Source: Pseudomonas sp. MN1F (GTDB lineage: Bacteria > Pseudomonadota > Gammaproteobacteria > Pseudomonadales > Pseudomonadaceae). From it: a DNA stretch of 64,000 nucleotides. A model generated the notes under the pieces. It worked only from the letters and a program-made list of their open reading frames with translations. It was not told the DNA's origin and did no database searches. Positions 7,568-18,626 of the stretch are shown here, one piece after another (the stretch's first letter is position 1; each line of letters opens with the position of its first letter). The position numbers and the translations under genes were made by a program. The stretch lies in contig NZ_VZII01000042.1 in the NCBI RefSeq assembly GCF_009391885.1, positions 61,671 to 125,670 of the forward strand, written 5' to 3'.

Positions 7568-10500
7568 TTATAACGAGGGTTTTGAAAGCGTGCCATCCGA
7601 AAGATCAGACAGTGCTATACGAAGAAACGTCGCTGCGAACTCATCGGGTGGCAGGGGCAAGCTGACGATGTAGCCCTGGATCTGCTCGCAGCCCTCGGCG
7701 GCGAGGAAGCGTTGCTGCGCCTGGTTCTCCACACCTTCGGCAATGATCGTCAACTGCATGCTGCGCCCCAGCGCGATGATGGCGCGGGCGATGGCGGCGT
7801 CGTGAGGATCATCCGGCAAGCCACGGATGAATGACTTGTCGATCTTGAGGATATCCAGCGGCAGGCGCTTGAGGTAGCTCAGTGATGAGTATCCGGTGCC
7901 GAAATCGTCGATCGCCAGCTGCACGCCCAGTTGCTTGAGCTGGTGCAACACGGCCAGGGCTTCTTCGGCCTGGCTCATGATGAAGTTCTCGGTGATTTCC
8001 AGCTGCAGGTCGCCCGCTTTCAGCTGGTAGACCTTCAACAGGTGCTCGATGCGCTTGGCGAGGTTGGGGTGGCGCAGCTGTGCGCCAGCCAGGTTGATCG
8101 ACAGCGGCCCAAAGGGCTCGAAATTCTTTTTCCAACGGTGCATCTGCTGGCAAGCCTGCTCCAGCACCCAATCGCCGAGCTGGAGAATGCTGCCGTTCTC
8201 TTCGGCCAGGTGAATGAAATGCTCGGGCGGTACTTCGCCGAACGTCGGGTGACTCCAGCGAATCAGCGCTTCTGCCCCGACCAGGGTCTGGGTCTTGATG
8301 CTCAGCTTCGGCTGGAAGCTCAGGCTCATCTCGTTGCGCTCGATCGCGCGGCGCAGTTCGTGCTCCATGGCGATGCGTTCGCTGGCCTGCACGGTCAGGT
8401 CTCGGGTGTAGGCTTCGACGCGGTTGCGGCCTTTGGCCTTGGAGCGGTACATGGCGGCGTCGGCGTTGCGGATCAGCGTGGCAACGTCGGTGCCATCCTG
8501 CGGGTAGAGGCTGATGCCGATGCTGGCGCTGGTGAAGAACTCGTGCTCGCCGGCCTGGAACGGGGCGACAAAGCAGGCCAGCAATTTGTTGGCGATGGCA
8601 TGGGCATCGCTGGGCTTGTGCAGGCCGGGCAGCAGGATGATGAATTCGTCGCCACCCAGGCGGGCCACGGTATCGACGTCGCGCACCTGCTCCTTGAGGC
8701 GCTGGGCGATGCCTTTGAGCAACAGGTCGCCGACCGGGTGGCCGAGGCTGTCGTTGATGTGTTTGAAGCGGTCCAGGTCGAGGAACAGCACGGCGCCTTG
8801 GCGGTTGTACACCTGCGCACTGGTCAGCACAGCCTGCAGCCGGTTTTCGAAAAGGGCGCGGTTGGGCAAGCCGGTCAGCGGGTCGTGGTGGGCCTGGTAG
8901 TCGAGTTTGGCCTGGGCATGCTTGAGGCTGGAAATGTCGGCGAACACGGCGACGAAGTGGGTGATGTTGCGTTCGTTGTTGCGTACGGCGCTGATGGTCA
9001 GCCAACCGGGGTACAGCTCGCCATTCTTGCGCTTGTTGTAGATCTCTCCCTGCCAGTGCCCTTCAGCGGTGAGCTGGTGCCACATGGCGGCGTAGAAGGC
9101 GCTGTCATGCTGACCGGAGGCAAGCAGGCGCGGAGTCTGGCCGAGTGCTTCGATCTCGCTGTAGCCGGTAATCTCGCTGAAGGCACGGTTGACTGCACTG
9201 ATGCGCTGGTCGGTGTCGGTGATCAGTACGCCTTCAGCGGTATTTTCGAACACGGTGGCAGCCAGTTGCAGTTTTTCCTGCATCAGGTGGCGTTCGGTGA
9301 TGTCGCGGGCGATGGTCAGCATGCAGTCGACACCACCGATCGGCAGTGGCCGAGCCGCCAGCTCGCAGAGGCGAATCTGCCCGTCGCTGCGGCGCAGGTG
9401 GCAGCTGAAGTCCCGCACGAAGCCATCGCGGCCAAGCTGGTCGATCAGGCGCTTGCGTTCGTTCAGGTCGACCCAGATCCCCAGGTCGAACGAGGTCTGA
9501 TCGATAGGCTGGTTGAATTCGTAACCGGTCAGGCGGCAGAAGCCCTCGTTGACCTCCAATAGCAGGCCATCGCTCTGGCGTGACAGCAACAGGCCGTCAG
9601 GTGAGGCGTGGAAGGCCTTGGCGAACTTTTCCTCGGAGGTCTGCAGCTGTTGCTGGGTTTCCTTGAGCTGGCTGATGTCGCGAACAGCCACGACCAGCGC
9701 CAGGGTACCGTCGAGTTCGAAAGTTTCGGCCGAGGTCAGGCCGGTGAACAACTGGCCGTTGCTGCGGCGGAAGGTCATTTCGAGGTTGCGCAGGCCGCCT
9801 TGCTGCAGGCGTTCGAGAAGCCTCGGGCCCATGCCTTCGACGCCCCACAGATTGAGCTCGGTGGCGGTGCGGCCGATGACTTCGCCCGGTGTCAGGCCAA
9901 TCTGTTCTTCGAAGGCGTCATTGACCTCGAGCAGCACGCCATCGCTGTGCCGTGCGATCAGCAGAATGTCCGGGCACTGCTCGAACACCGAGGCGAACTT
10001 CTGCTCCGACAGCCGCAGGGCGTCTTCGGTGCGCTTGGTCTCGCTGATGTCGATCATCAGGCCGCGCATTACCGGCCGGTGGCCGTGTTCGATCATGCTG
10101 ACGATATTGCGTATCCAAAGCGGCTGGCCGTCGGCACGCACCAGGCGGTAATCGAGGCTGTGATCACGACCTGCGGCGGTTTCACTTTCGCAGAAGGCCT
10201 GGGCCCAGAGCGCATCGTCGGGGTGCAGGATGCTGCGCCAGAAACCAGGTTTGAGCCAGTCGTGCAGGGGGTAGCCCAGCAGGTCTTCGGCATGCGGCGA
10301 GACATAGCTATAGGTGAAGTCGTTGGCGTCGGCCTCCCAGGCGATTGCCGAGAGGCTCTCGATCAGGCCGCGGTAATGGTATTCGCTGCTACGCAGTTCC
10401 TGCTCCAGGGCGATGCGTCGGGAGATTTCCGAACTGAGCCGGCGATTGATGCGGATGACCACGGCGAGAATGGCGATCAGCAGCAGGACGGCAGGCAGGC

Positions 10501-11311
10501 CATAGAACAGCGTGTCACGCCAGAAGCTGCGCTGGTCGACCACGTTGCCGACCCAGCGCTGCTGGATATGGCTGAGCTCATCGCTGGACATGTCGGCCAT
10601 CACCTTGTCGAGGATGCCGACCAGTACCTGCTGGTCACGGGGCGCGGCCATTGCCAACTGATAGCGATAGGGCGTTTCGCCGCTCACATACAGCCCTTCG
10701 AGCTTGAGCTGGCGCAGGCTCCAGATGCTCGAGGCGAGGTCGCCGACCACGGCGTCCACCGCGTCGGTGGCGAGTGCCTGCAGGGTCGAGCTGACATTCG
10801 GCATCGCCACCAGGTTTAGGTCCGGGTGGTGGGTACGCAGCAGTTCATGGGGCGCGTAGTTTTCCACTACGGCGATTTTCAGCCCGTACAAGTCCTTGAG
10901 CGTACGCGGTTGTGGGCCGCCTTCATGGGCCAGGATGACGATAGGGAAATCGAGGTAGGGGCGGGTGAACGCCAGGTAGCCCTGGCGTTCCGGCGTTGAC
11001 ATGATGCCAGGCAGCAGGTCGATACGGCCTTCGCGCGCCTGCTGCAACACTTCGGTCCAGCTGCTGGGCTCGACCGGTTTCAGGGTTACTCCCAGGCGAT
11101 CCTGGAGTAAGGCGATGTAATCGGCGGCCAATCCCTGGTACCGGCCCTCCTGGTCACGAAACTCGAACGGTGGCCAGGAAGCGTCGACGCCCAGTCTCAA
11201 CTGCGGATGGGCAGCGAGCCAGGTTTTTTCCTCGTCTGTCAGGGTCAGGGCGCCGGCCGTTGTGTTCCACAGCATCAGGAGCAGCAACAGAATGGCCGGC
11301 ATCGGCGGCAT
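7568..11311 (-). CDS. RmcA-like SBP-PAS-GGDEF-EAL cyclic-di-GMP enzyme
   Basis: Inner-membrane protein of 1247 residues: signal peptide (1-20), periplasmic SBP_bac_3 domain (about 35-260), one membrane helix (about 268-290), four PAS/PAC modules (about 310-800), GGDEF (about 815-985) and EAL (about 1000-1235). The GGDEF motif is intact in ARLGGDEFIILLPG, with an inhibitory RDVD I-site five residues before it. The EAL domain keeps EALIRW, DDFGTGYSSLSYL and AEGVE, so both synthesis and hydrolysis are possible. Architecture and position beside rpoD match RmcA of P. aeruginosa, a redox/phenazine-responsive c-di-GMP regulator. GAGG precedes the ATG. Confidence 0.9.
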   Translation of the reverse strand: MPPMPAILLLLLMLWNTTAGALTLTDEEKTWLAAHPQLRLGVDASWPPFEFRDQEGRYQGLAADYIALLQDRLGVTLKPVEPSSWTEVLQQAREGRIDLLPGIMSTPERQGYLAFTRPYLDFPIVILAHEGGPQPRTLKDLYGLKIAVVENYAPHELLRTHHPDLNLVAMPNVSSTLQALATDAVDAVVGDLASSIWSLRQLKLEGLYVSGETPYRYQLAMAAPRDQQVLVGILDKVMADMSSDELSHIQQRWVGNVVDQRSFWRDTLFYGLPAVLLLIAILAVVIRINRRLSSEISRRIALEQELRSSEYHYRGLIESLSAIAWEADANDFTYSYVSPHAEDLLGYPLHDWLKPGFWRSILHPDDALWAQAFCESETAAGRDHSLDYRLVRADGQPLWIRNIVSMIEHGHRPVMRGLMIDISETKRTEDALRLSEQKFASVFEQCPDILLIARHSDGVLLEVNDAFEEQIGLTPGEVIGRTATELNLWGVEGMGPRLLERLQQGGLRNLEMTFRRSNGQLFTGLTSAETFELDGTLALVVAVRDISQLKETQQQLQTSEEKFAKAFHASPDGLLLSRQSDGLLLEVNEGFCRLTGYEFNQPIDQTSFDLGIWVDLNERKRLIDQLGRDGFVRDFSCHLRRSDGQIRLCELAARPLPIGGVDCMLTIARDITERHLMQEKLQLAATVFENTAEGVLITDTDQRISAVNRAFSEITGYSEIEALGQTPRLLASGQHDSAFYAAMWHQLTAEGHWQGEIYNKRKNGELYPGWLTISAVRNNERNITHFVAVFADISSLKHAQAKLDYQAHHDPLTGLPNRALFENRLQAVLTSAQVYNRQGAVLFLDLDRFKHINDSLGHPVGDLLLKGIAQRLKEQVRDVDTVARLGGDEFIILLPGLHKPSDAHAIANKLLACFVAPFQAGEHEFFTSASIGISLYPQDGTDVATLIRNADAAMYRSKAKGRNRVEAYTRDLTVQASERIAMEHELRRAIERNEMSLSFQPKLSIKTQTLVGAEALIRWSHPTFGEVPPEHFIHLAEENGSILQLGDWVLEQACQQMHRWKKNFEPFGPLSINLAGAQLRHPNLAKRIEHLLKVYQLKAGDLQLEITENFIMSQAEEALAVLHQLKQLGVQLAIDDFGTGYSSLSYLKRLPLDILKIDKSFIRGLPDDPHDAAIARAIIALGRSMQLTIIAEGVENQAQQRFLAAEGCEQIQGYIVSLPLPPDEFAATFLRIALSDLSDGTLSKPSL

Positions 11312-11399
11312 AGCAGCCTCGCATTCAGTTGGTCTGAAGTCGAGTGTAGACTGGCATTGAGCCAGCCGAGTAGCCGATCACAACTATTTGTCGGATAAG

Positions 11400-11425
11400 A
11401 AAAACCCCGGCCTGGGCCGGGGTTT
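11400..11425 (-). terminator. Intrinsic terminator of the rpsU-dnaG-rpoD operon
   Basis: AAACCCCGGCC and GGCCGGGGTTT pair perfectly over 11 bp with a 2-base core loop. The hairpin sits a few bases after the rpoD stop, and the minus strand continues TTTTTC. Confidence 0.85.
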
Positions 11426-11429
11426 GTAA

Positions 11430-13280
<1,851 letters not shown>

Positions 13281-13347
13281 AACACCCTATCCACTGAAGG
13301 TCTTGGCGGGCAAAAAACAAGCCGAGGATTATACCCGAGCATGGGCC

Positions 13348-15330
13348 TCACGCGCCAGATGAGGTCGGCGTTTGTGCGGGAACATTCCGGCTCAGCAGGG
13401 CGAGGAGCTGTGATTTTTCCTCGCTGGTCAATTCGCTTTGACGTGATTTCCTGAGCAGTTGTTCCAGACTGCGCTCGCGTTGGCGGGCGGACAAGCTAGT
13501 TATAGTGTCGAAAAACTGTTGTTCAAGGTTGTCGGCAACGATCAACCATTCCTTTTCGGCCAAGGCCCGCAGCAGGCGGCCTTGTTCCGTGCCGTGCCAA
13601 CGTGCGATCAACTGCATTGAGCTTAGCCCAGGATTCTTCTGCGCAGCTTCGATCAGGGCCACCAGCAGCTGGCTATACAGGTGCTCTTCGTCGGCGAAGT
13701 GGCTGGCATCCTCGACCTTGCCGGCCAGCAGCGGGTGGTGCAGCAAGGTGCGCAGGGCAGCCAGGGTCGGTGGTTCGACCGGTGCCGGCACCCGCGGCGG
13801 TGCTTCGTCGCGCTGCTGCCATGGCTTGCCGCCCTTGCGGTTCTTGTCCCAGGGCTTGTCACTCCACTGCTTTTTGCCCCCGCCTTTGTTCGGCTTCCAC
13901 TCCTGCTCCTGATGAGCGGGAGCGTAGTCGTGCTGTGGCATATCGCCGTAGTCGGGGGTGTAGCTGGCCATGGCATCGTAGTCATAGCCAGGGTCGTAGT
14001 CTGGCACGCTGCTGGTCGCCGGGGCCTGTTGTGCCAGTTGCTCGACCTGCTGTGGGTCCAGGCCGGTGATTTCCTTCAGGCGGTTGCGCATCAGCTGACG
14101 CAGGTTGGCGCCGGGGATCTTTTCGATCAACGGTGCAGCCAGGGTGGCCATGTGTGCCTTGCCTTCCAGCGAGCGCGGGTCGGCCTCGTTGCTCAGTTGC
14201 TCGAAGAAATAGTCGGCCAGTGGCTGTGCGTGCTGGTTGATCCGGGCCATGAAGGCATCGGTGCCTTCGGCGCGTACCAGGCTGTCCGGGTCTTCGCCTT
14301 CGGGCAGGAACAGAAAGCGCGCACGGCGGCCGTCCTGCAGTGCCGAGAGGGTCGACTCCAGTGCGCGCCAGGCGGCCTTGCGCCCGGCCTGGTCGCCGTC
14401 GAAGCAGAACAGCACGCTGGGCACCACGCGGAACAGGCGCTTGAGGTGCTCTTCGCTGGTCGCGGTGCCGAGGGTGGCCACGGCATTGCGCAGGCCCTGC
14501 TGGGCCAAGGCAATCACGTCCATGTAGCCCTCGACGACGATGATCTCGTCGAGGTTGCGGTTGTGCTTGCGTGCCTCGTACAGCCCGTAGAGTTCCTGGC
14601 CCTTGTGGAACACCGGGGTTTCCGGGGAGTTGAGGTACTTGGGCTTGTCGTCGCCCAGTACCCGGCCGCCAAAGGCGATGATGCGCCCGCGGCTGTCGCG
14701 GATCGGGAACATCACCCGGTCGCGGAAGCGGTCATAGCGCTTGCCACTTTCGGCGTTCTCGATCAGCAGGCCAGCGTCGATCATCACCTTCTGCTGCAGG
14801 GTGTCGGCGCCAAGGTGCTTGAGCAGGTTGTCCCAGCCCGGCGGCGCGAAGCCCAGGCCGAAGTCGCGGGCGATTTCGCCCGACAAACCGCGGCCCTTGA
14901 GGTAGTCAACCGCCGCCTTGCGGGTCGGATGGCTGCGCAGGGCCTGGCGGTAGAACTCCGAGGCGGCATCCAGCAATGGGTACAGCGGTGAGTCGGTCGG
15001 CTGGCGCGGCTTGTTGTCGCGCCGGCCTTGTTCCCTGGGTACTTCCATGCCGGCCGCGCGGGCCAACTCCTCGACAGCCTGCGGGAAGTCCAGATTGTCG
15101 TGGTCCATGACGAAGCCAAGGGCGTTGCCGCCGGCGCCGCAGCCGAAGCAGTAGTAGAACTGCTTGTCGGGGCTGACCGTGAAGGAAGGGGTCTTTTCCT
15201 TGTGGAACGGGCAGCAGGCGGAGTAGTTCTTGCCGGTTTTTTTCAGCTGAACGCGCGAACTCACCACATCGACAATGTCGAGGCGGTTGATCAGGTCGTC
15301 GATGAAGCTTTGGGGAATCAGCCCGGCCAT
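13348..15330 (-). CDS. dnaG: DNA primase DnaG
   Basis: Makes RNA primers at the replication fork. The 660-residue protein has an N-terminal zinc finger (CPFHKEKTPSFTVSP then YYCFGCGAGG, about residues 40-65), the RNA-polymerase-like core with GYMDVIAL and the TOPRIM stretch LCFDGDQAGRKAA, and a C-terminal DnaB-interaction region after a variable Pro/Gly/Lys-rich linker at about 430-520. The ATG at 15328-15330 (MAGLIPQSFIDDL) matches the family start; a possible TTG 21 bases upstream does not. The central gene of rpsU-dnaG-rpoD. Confidence 0.97.
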   Translation of the reverse strand: MAGLIPQSFIDDLINRLDIVDVVSSRVQLKKTGKNYSACCPFHKEKTPSFTVSPDKQFYYCFGCGAGGNALGFVMDHDNLDFPQAVEELARAAGMEVPREQGRRDNKPRQPTDSPLYPLLDAASEFYRQALRSHPTRKAAVDYLKGRGLSGEIARDFGLGFAPPGWDNLLKHLGADTLQQKVMIDAGLLIENAESGKRYDRFRDRVMFPIRDSRGRIIAFGGRVLGDDKPKYLNSPETPVFHKGQELYGLYEARKHNRNLDEIIVVEGYMDVIALAQQGLRNAVATLGTATSEEHLKRLFRVVPSVLFCFDGDQAGRKAAWRALESTLSALQDGRRARFLFLPEGEDPDSLVRAEGTDAFMARINQHAQPLADYFFEQLSNEADPRSLEGKAHMATLAAPLIEKIPGANLRQLMRNRLKEITGLDPQQVEQLAQQAPATSSVPDYDPGYDYDAMASYTPDYGDMPQHDYAPAHQEQEWKPNKGGGKKQWSDKPWDKNRKGGKPWQQRDEAPPRVPAPVEPPTLAALRTLLHHPLLAGKVEDASHFADEEHLYSQLLVALIEAAQKNPGLSSMQLIARWHGTEQGRLLRALAEKEWLIVADNLEQQFFDTITSLSARQRERSLEQLLRKSRQSELTSEEKSQLLALLSRNVPAQTPTSSGA

Positions 15331-15566
15331 GGCAGTCTCGTCATCTGGCAACTGGCAAGTCTAAACGCTAACGGGGCGAGTGATGCTAGGGGAAGTGCGA
15401 GAGGGTGTGTGCTCGTCGCCAGCCTCCAGCTTCGCCGGGGGCTCGTCAGTCAGGACGTGCACGACTGGCCGAAACCAGATCTGACGCTTTGAAACCATTT
15501 GCCCGCTGCAAGTTGCGACAGGCACCTTGGGCTAGCTGCTCAAGGTCAAGCAAACCGCTGCCATCG

Positions 15567-15585
15567 GCCCGGCGGTGAGCCGGGC
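15567..15585 (-). other. Hairpin in the rpsU-dnaG intercistronic gap
   Basis: GCCCGGC and GCCGGGC form a perfect 7-bp stem with a 5-base loop, 32 bases after the rpsU stop. No T-run follows on the minus strand. In E. coli the same operon has an internal terminator here that lowers dnaG relative to rpsU, so a partial termination or processing role is plausible. The rest of the 15352-15616 gap shows nothing I can name. Confidence 0.45.
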
Positions 15586-15616
15586 AGGGCAGAAGCTCTA
15601 GCGTAGAACGTCTGTA

Positions 15617-15832
15617 TTAGTACAGACGAACGGCGCGGCGCTGTTCGCGCTGAACTTTCTTGGCGTGACGCTTAACAGCAGCAGCTGCTTTGCGCTTGCG
15701 CTCGGCGGTCGGCTTCTCGTAAAACTCGCGGCTACGAACTTCAGCCAGTACACCGGCTTTTTCGCAGGAGCGCTTGAAACGACGCAGAGCTACGTCGAAG
15801 GGTTCGTTCTCTTTAACTTTGACGGCTGGCAT
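15617..15832 (-). CDS. rpsU: 30S ribosomal protein S21
   Basis: Small basic ribosomal protein of 71 residues beginning MPAVKVKENEPFDVALRRFK and ending in a Lys/Arg-rich tail, exactly the bS21 pattern. It binds the small subunit near the anti-Shine-Dalgarno end of 16S rRNA and helps initiation. TAAGG lies upstream of the ATG. First gene of the rpsU-dnaG-rpoD macromolecular synthesis operon, divergent from tsaD across a 204-base promoter region. Confidence 0.98.
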   Translation of the reverse strand: MPAVKVKENEPFDVALRRFKRSCEKAGVLAEVRSREFYEKPTAERKRKAAAAVKRHAKKVQREQRRAVRLY

Positions 15833-16036
15833 CCAGGGCTACCTTAATTCATTACCGGGGTAGACGTGCTCCTGGCAAAACAAAGGTGTGCTGGAGAACG
15901 TCGGTTTTCAAGGGTTGCGGATGTTAACCCTTAGTACGCCGGAATGCAAAGCCTCTGATCGAAAACCGCTGGTCGGCACCCGGCACGGGGACTATCATGC
16001 GCGGCTTCGAATTCAGCCCCCACAAGGGACGAGCCC

Positions 16037-17062
16037 ATGCTAGTACTGGGATTGGAAACATCCTGCGACGAAACCGGCGTCGCATTATACGACAGTGAGC
16101 GCGGTTTGTTAGCCGACGCGCTGTTCAGTCAAATCGACCTGCACCGCGTGTTCGGTGGTGTGGTGCCCGAGCTTGCCTCGCGTGACCACGTCAAGCGCAT
16201 GCTGCCACTGATCCGCCAGGTGCTGGAGGAGGCCGGCTGCGTCGCCAGCGAGATCGACGCCATCGCCTACACCGCGGGTCCTGGCCTGGTTGGTGCGCTG
16301 CTGGTTGGCGCCTCGTGTGCGCAGGCCCTGGCCTTCGCCTGGGATATCCCGGCGATCGGCGTGCACCATATGGAAGGCCACCTGCTGGCGCCGATGCTGG
16401 AGGAAAACCCGCCGGAGTTTCCGTTCGTCGCTTTGTTGGTTTCCGGCGGCCATACCCAGTTGGTGCGGGTGGATGGCATCGGCCGATACGAACTGCTTGG
16501 CGAGAGCCTCGACGATGCTGCAGGCGAAGCGTTCGACAAGACCGCCAAGCTGATCGGCCTCAACTACCCAGGCGGCCCGGAAATCGCGCGCCTGGCCGAA
16601 CAGGGTGTGCCTGGGCGCTTCGTCTTCCCGCGGCCGATGACCGATCGGCCGGGCCTGGAGTTCAGCTTCAGCGGCCTCAAGACCTTCGCCCTGAACACCT
16701 GGCAGCAATGCAAGCATGCTGGCGACGACAACCAGCAAACCTGTTGCGACGTGTCCCTGGCATTCCAGCAGGCGGTGGTGGAGACTCTGACCATCAAGTG
16801 CAAGCGCGCCCTCAAGCAGACCGGCCTCAAGCGCCTGGTCATCGCCGGTGGCGTGAGCGCCAACAAGGCATTGCGCGCCTCGCTGGAAGACATGCTGGCT
16901 GGTCTGAAGGGCAACGTGTACTACGCGCGTCCGCAGTTCTGCACCGACAACGGCGCAATGATCGCCTATGCAGGTTGTCAGCGCCTGTTGGCCGGGCAGC
17001 AGCAGGACCTGGCGATCAGCGTGCAGGCACGCTGGCCGATGGAGCAGCTGCCGCCCGTGTGA
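16037..17062 (+). CDS. tsaD: tRNA N6-adenosine threonylcarbamoyltransferase TsaD
   Basis: Kae1/TsaD family protein that, with TsaB and TsaE, transfers threonylcarbamoyl to A37 of ANN-decoding tRNAs. Its 341 residues begin MLVLGLETSCDETGVALYD. The metal-binding H111-M-E-G-H115 motif is present, followed by SGGHTQL and the GGVSANKALR ATP-binding segment. Earlier annotations call this family Gcp, a sialoglycoprotease, which is a misnomer. GGGACGAG provides the ribosome site. Divergent from rpsU and convergent with plsY, with only 15 bases between their stops. Confidence 0.97.
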   Translation: MLVLGLETSCDETGVALYDSERGLLADALFSQIDLHRVFGGVVPELASRDHVKRMLPLIRQVLEEAGCVASEIDAIAYTAGPGLVGALLVGASCAQALAFAWDIPAIGVHHMEGHLLAPMLEENPPEFPFVALLVSGGHTQLVRVDGIGRYELLGESLDDAAGEAFDKTAKLIGLNYPGGPEIARLAEQGVPGRFVFPRPMTDRPGLEFSFSGLKTFALNTWQQCKHAGDDNQQTCCDVSLAFQQAVVETLTIKCKRALKQTGLKRLVIAGGVSANKALRASLEDMLAGLKGNVYYARPQFCTDNGAMIAYAGCQRLLAGQQQDLAISVQARWPMEQLPPV

Positions 17063-17077
17063 AGGCTTGCGGGTGCG

Positions 17078-17647
17078 TCAGAAATGCCTTTCGCGCCCGG
17101 CAAACAAATCGCGCAGATTGTTGCGGTGGCGCCAGACGATCATCACCGTCAGCACAGCGATCGGCAGCAGCGCCTCCGGCTCGCGCCAGGCCAGCAATGG
17201 CAAGGTCAGTGGGGTCGCGACAAGCGCCGCCAGCGAGCTGGTGCGGGTGAGGTAGAAGGTCAGCAGCCAGGCGCCGATGGCCAGCAGTGCGGCCGGGAAA
17301 TACAGGCCCATGAGCATGCCGGCGGCGGTGGCCACACCTTTGCCGCCGCGAAAGCGGAAGTACAGCGGGAACAGGTGGCCGAGCACGGCGCACACGCCGA
17401 CCCAGGCCTGCTCTTGCAGGCCAAGGCCGGCAGCGCGGGCGAGCAAAACTGGCAACAGGCCCTTGCACAGGTCGCCGAGCAGGGTCAGGATCGCCAGTTT
17501 ACGGCCCGCCAGGCGTAGCATGTTGGTGGCGCCGGCATTGCCCGAACCGCTGGAACGCGGGTCCGGGCTGCCCGTAAGGCGGCTGAGGACGATGGCGAAG
17601 GACAGCGAGCCGAGCAGGTAGGCGAGCAGCGCCAATAACCAAAACAT
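17078..17647 (-). CDS. plsY: Acyl-phosphate:glycerol-3-phosphate acyltransferase PlsY
   Basis: Inner-membrane enzyme that acylates glycerol 3-phosphate from acyl-phosphate, the first step of phospholipid synthesis. The 189-residue protein has about five hydrophobic helices and the three PlsY loops: GSLSFA-V, the glycine-rich S-GSGNAGATNMLR near residue 40 and FRGGKGVATAAG near residue 105. Divergent from folB. Confidence 0.95.
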   Translation of the reverse strand: MFWLLALLAYLLGSLSFAIVLSRLTGSPDPRSSGSGNAGATNMLRLAGRKLAILTLLGDLCKGLLPVLLARAAGLGLQEQAWVGVCAVLGHLFPLYFRFRGGKGVATAAGMLMGLYFPAALLAIGAWLLTFYLTRTSSLAALVATPLTLPLLAWREPEALLPIAVLTVMIVWRHRNNLRDLFAGRERHF

Positions 17648-17721
17648 GCTAACTATTCCGGGCGAGGACGCCCTGATTCTAACGGCGCCAGTCGCCCTTG
17701 TCGTGCTGTGGAGAGAAGTGC

Positions 17722-18078
17722 TTGGACAGAGTGTTCATCGAAGGCCTGGAAGTCGATACCGTCATTGGTGCCTATGACTGGGAACGGGATATTCGCCAGT
17801 GCCTGCGCCTGGACCTGAGTTTTGCCTGGGACAACCGCCCGGCAGCGGCGGGTGATGACCTGAACCTGGCGCTCGACTACGCCAGTGTTTCGGCACGGGT
17901 CCAGGCATTTGCCGAGCAAGCGCGCTTCGAACTGGTGGAAACCTTCGCCGAGCGCCTGGTGGCGACGCTGATGGAAGAATTCCACATTCCGTGGGTGCGG
18001 CTGAAGCTGACCAAGCCCGGCGCCGTTCCCGCGGCCCGTGGCGGTGTTGGCGTGGAGATCGAGCGCGGATGTCTCTAA
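17722..18078 (+). CDS. folB: Dihydroneopterin aldolase FolB (TTG start)
   Basis: Folate pathway enzyme that cleaves (or epimerises) 7,8-dihydroneopterin. The mature-looking sequence DRVFIEGLEVDTVIGAYDWER fits FolB exactly and begins right after a TTG at 17722-17724 with GGAGAG upstream. An ATG-less extension to 17698 adds residues not seen in the family, so TTG is the better start (118 residues). The catalytic Lys in LKLTKPGAV is present. Overlaps folK by ten bases. Confidence 0.92.
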   Translation: MDRVFIEGLEVDTVIGAYDWERDIRQCLRLDLSFAWDNRPAAAGDDLNLALDYASVSARVQAFAEQARFELVETFAERLVATLMEEFHIPWVRLKLTKPGAVPAARGGVGVEIERGCL

Positions 18079-18578
18079 GCACGGTTTACCTGGGCCTTGG
18101 CAGCAATATCGACCGCCACCAGCACTTGTGTGCGGGGCTTGACGCGTTGGCGGCGATCCTCAGCGACATGCAATGCTCCCCGGCGTTCGAGAGCCAGGCG
18201 GTGGGGATCAAGAGCGGGCCGTTCATCAACTTCGTGGTCACCGGCAAGACTGATCTGCCGCTGATGGAACTGGATCGCCGGCTCAAGTTCATCGAGGCAG
18301 ACAATGGTCGCTATGCGCCGGACCGCAAGGGTTTGCCGCTGGATATCGATGTGCTGATGTACAACGATTTGCACGGCACCTTCGATGGGTTGGTACTGCC
18401 CAGGGCAGAGATCCTGAAGAATGCCTTCGTACTGTGGCCGTTGTCGCTACTGGCGCCGGAGCTTGTGCATCCCGGGGCAGGGAAGAGCATGGCGCAGTTG
18501 TGGCAGGAGGCGCGGATCGACCAGGTGTTGGCGCCGGTTGCTTTCGAGTGGCGGGGGTTGCAGCTGACTCAGGCGTGA
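18069..18578 (+). CDS. folK: Divergent HPPK, 2-amino-4-hydroxy-6-hydroxymethyldihydropteridine pyrophosphokinase
   Basis: A 169-residue HPPK family member starting MSLSTVYLGLGSNIDRH inside the end of folB, implying translational coupling. It should phosphorylate the pterin made by FolB. The N-terminal GSN motif and an acidic LDIDVLMYND segment that aligns with the metal-binding D-x-D are present. The usual P-R-x-L-D-L-D core is altered to PDRKGLPLDID, with about three extra residues and a shifted arginine. Pseudomonads usually carry another folK beside panB, so this may be a paralogue with reduced or altered activity. Confidence 0.82.
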   Translation: MSLSTVYLGLGSNIDRHQHLCAGLDALAAILSDMQCSPAFESQAVGIKSGPFINFVVTGKTDLPLMELDRRLKFIEADNGRYAPDRKGLPLDIDVLMYNDLHGTFDGLVLPRAEILKNAFVLWPLSLLAPELVHPGAGKSMAQLWQEARIDQVLAPVAFEWRGLQLTQA

Positions 18579-18584
18579 GCCTGT

Positions 18585-18622
18585 ACCGGCCCTTTCGCGG
18601 CTTCAGCCGCGAAAGGGCCGGT
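18585..18622. terminator. Long perfect inverted repeat between folK and cca
   Basis: ACCGGCCCTTTCGCGGC is repeated inverted after TTCA, giving a perfect 17-bp stem with a 4-base loop. It lies seven bases after the folK stop and just before the cca stop, so it could end both convergent transcripts. The motif resembles the short palindromic elements common between genes in the P. putida group. Confidence 0.7.
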
Positions 18623-18626
18623 AGGC

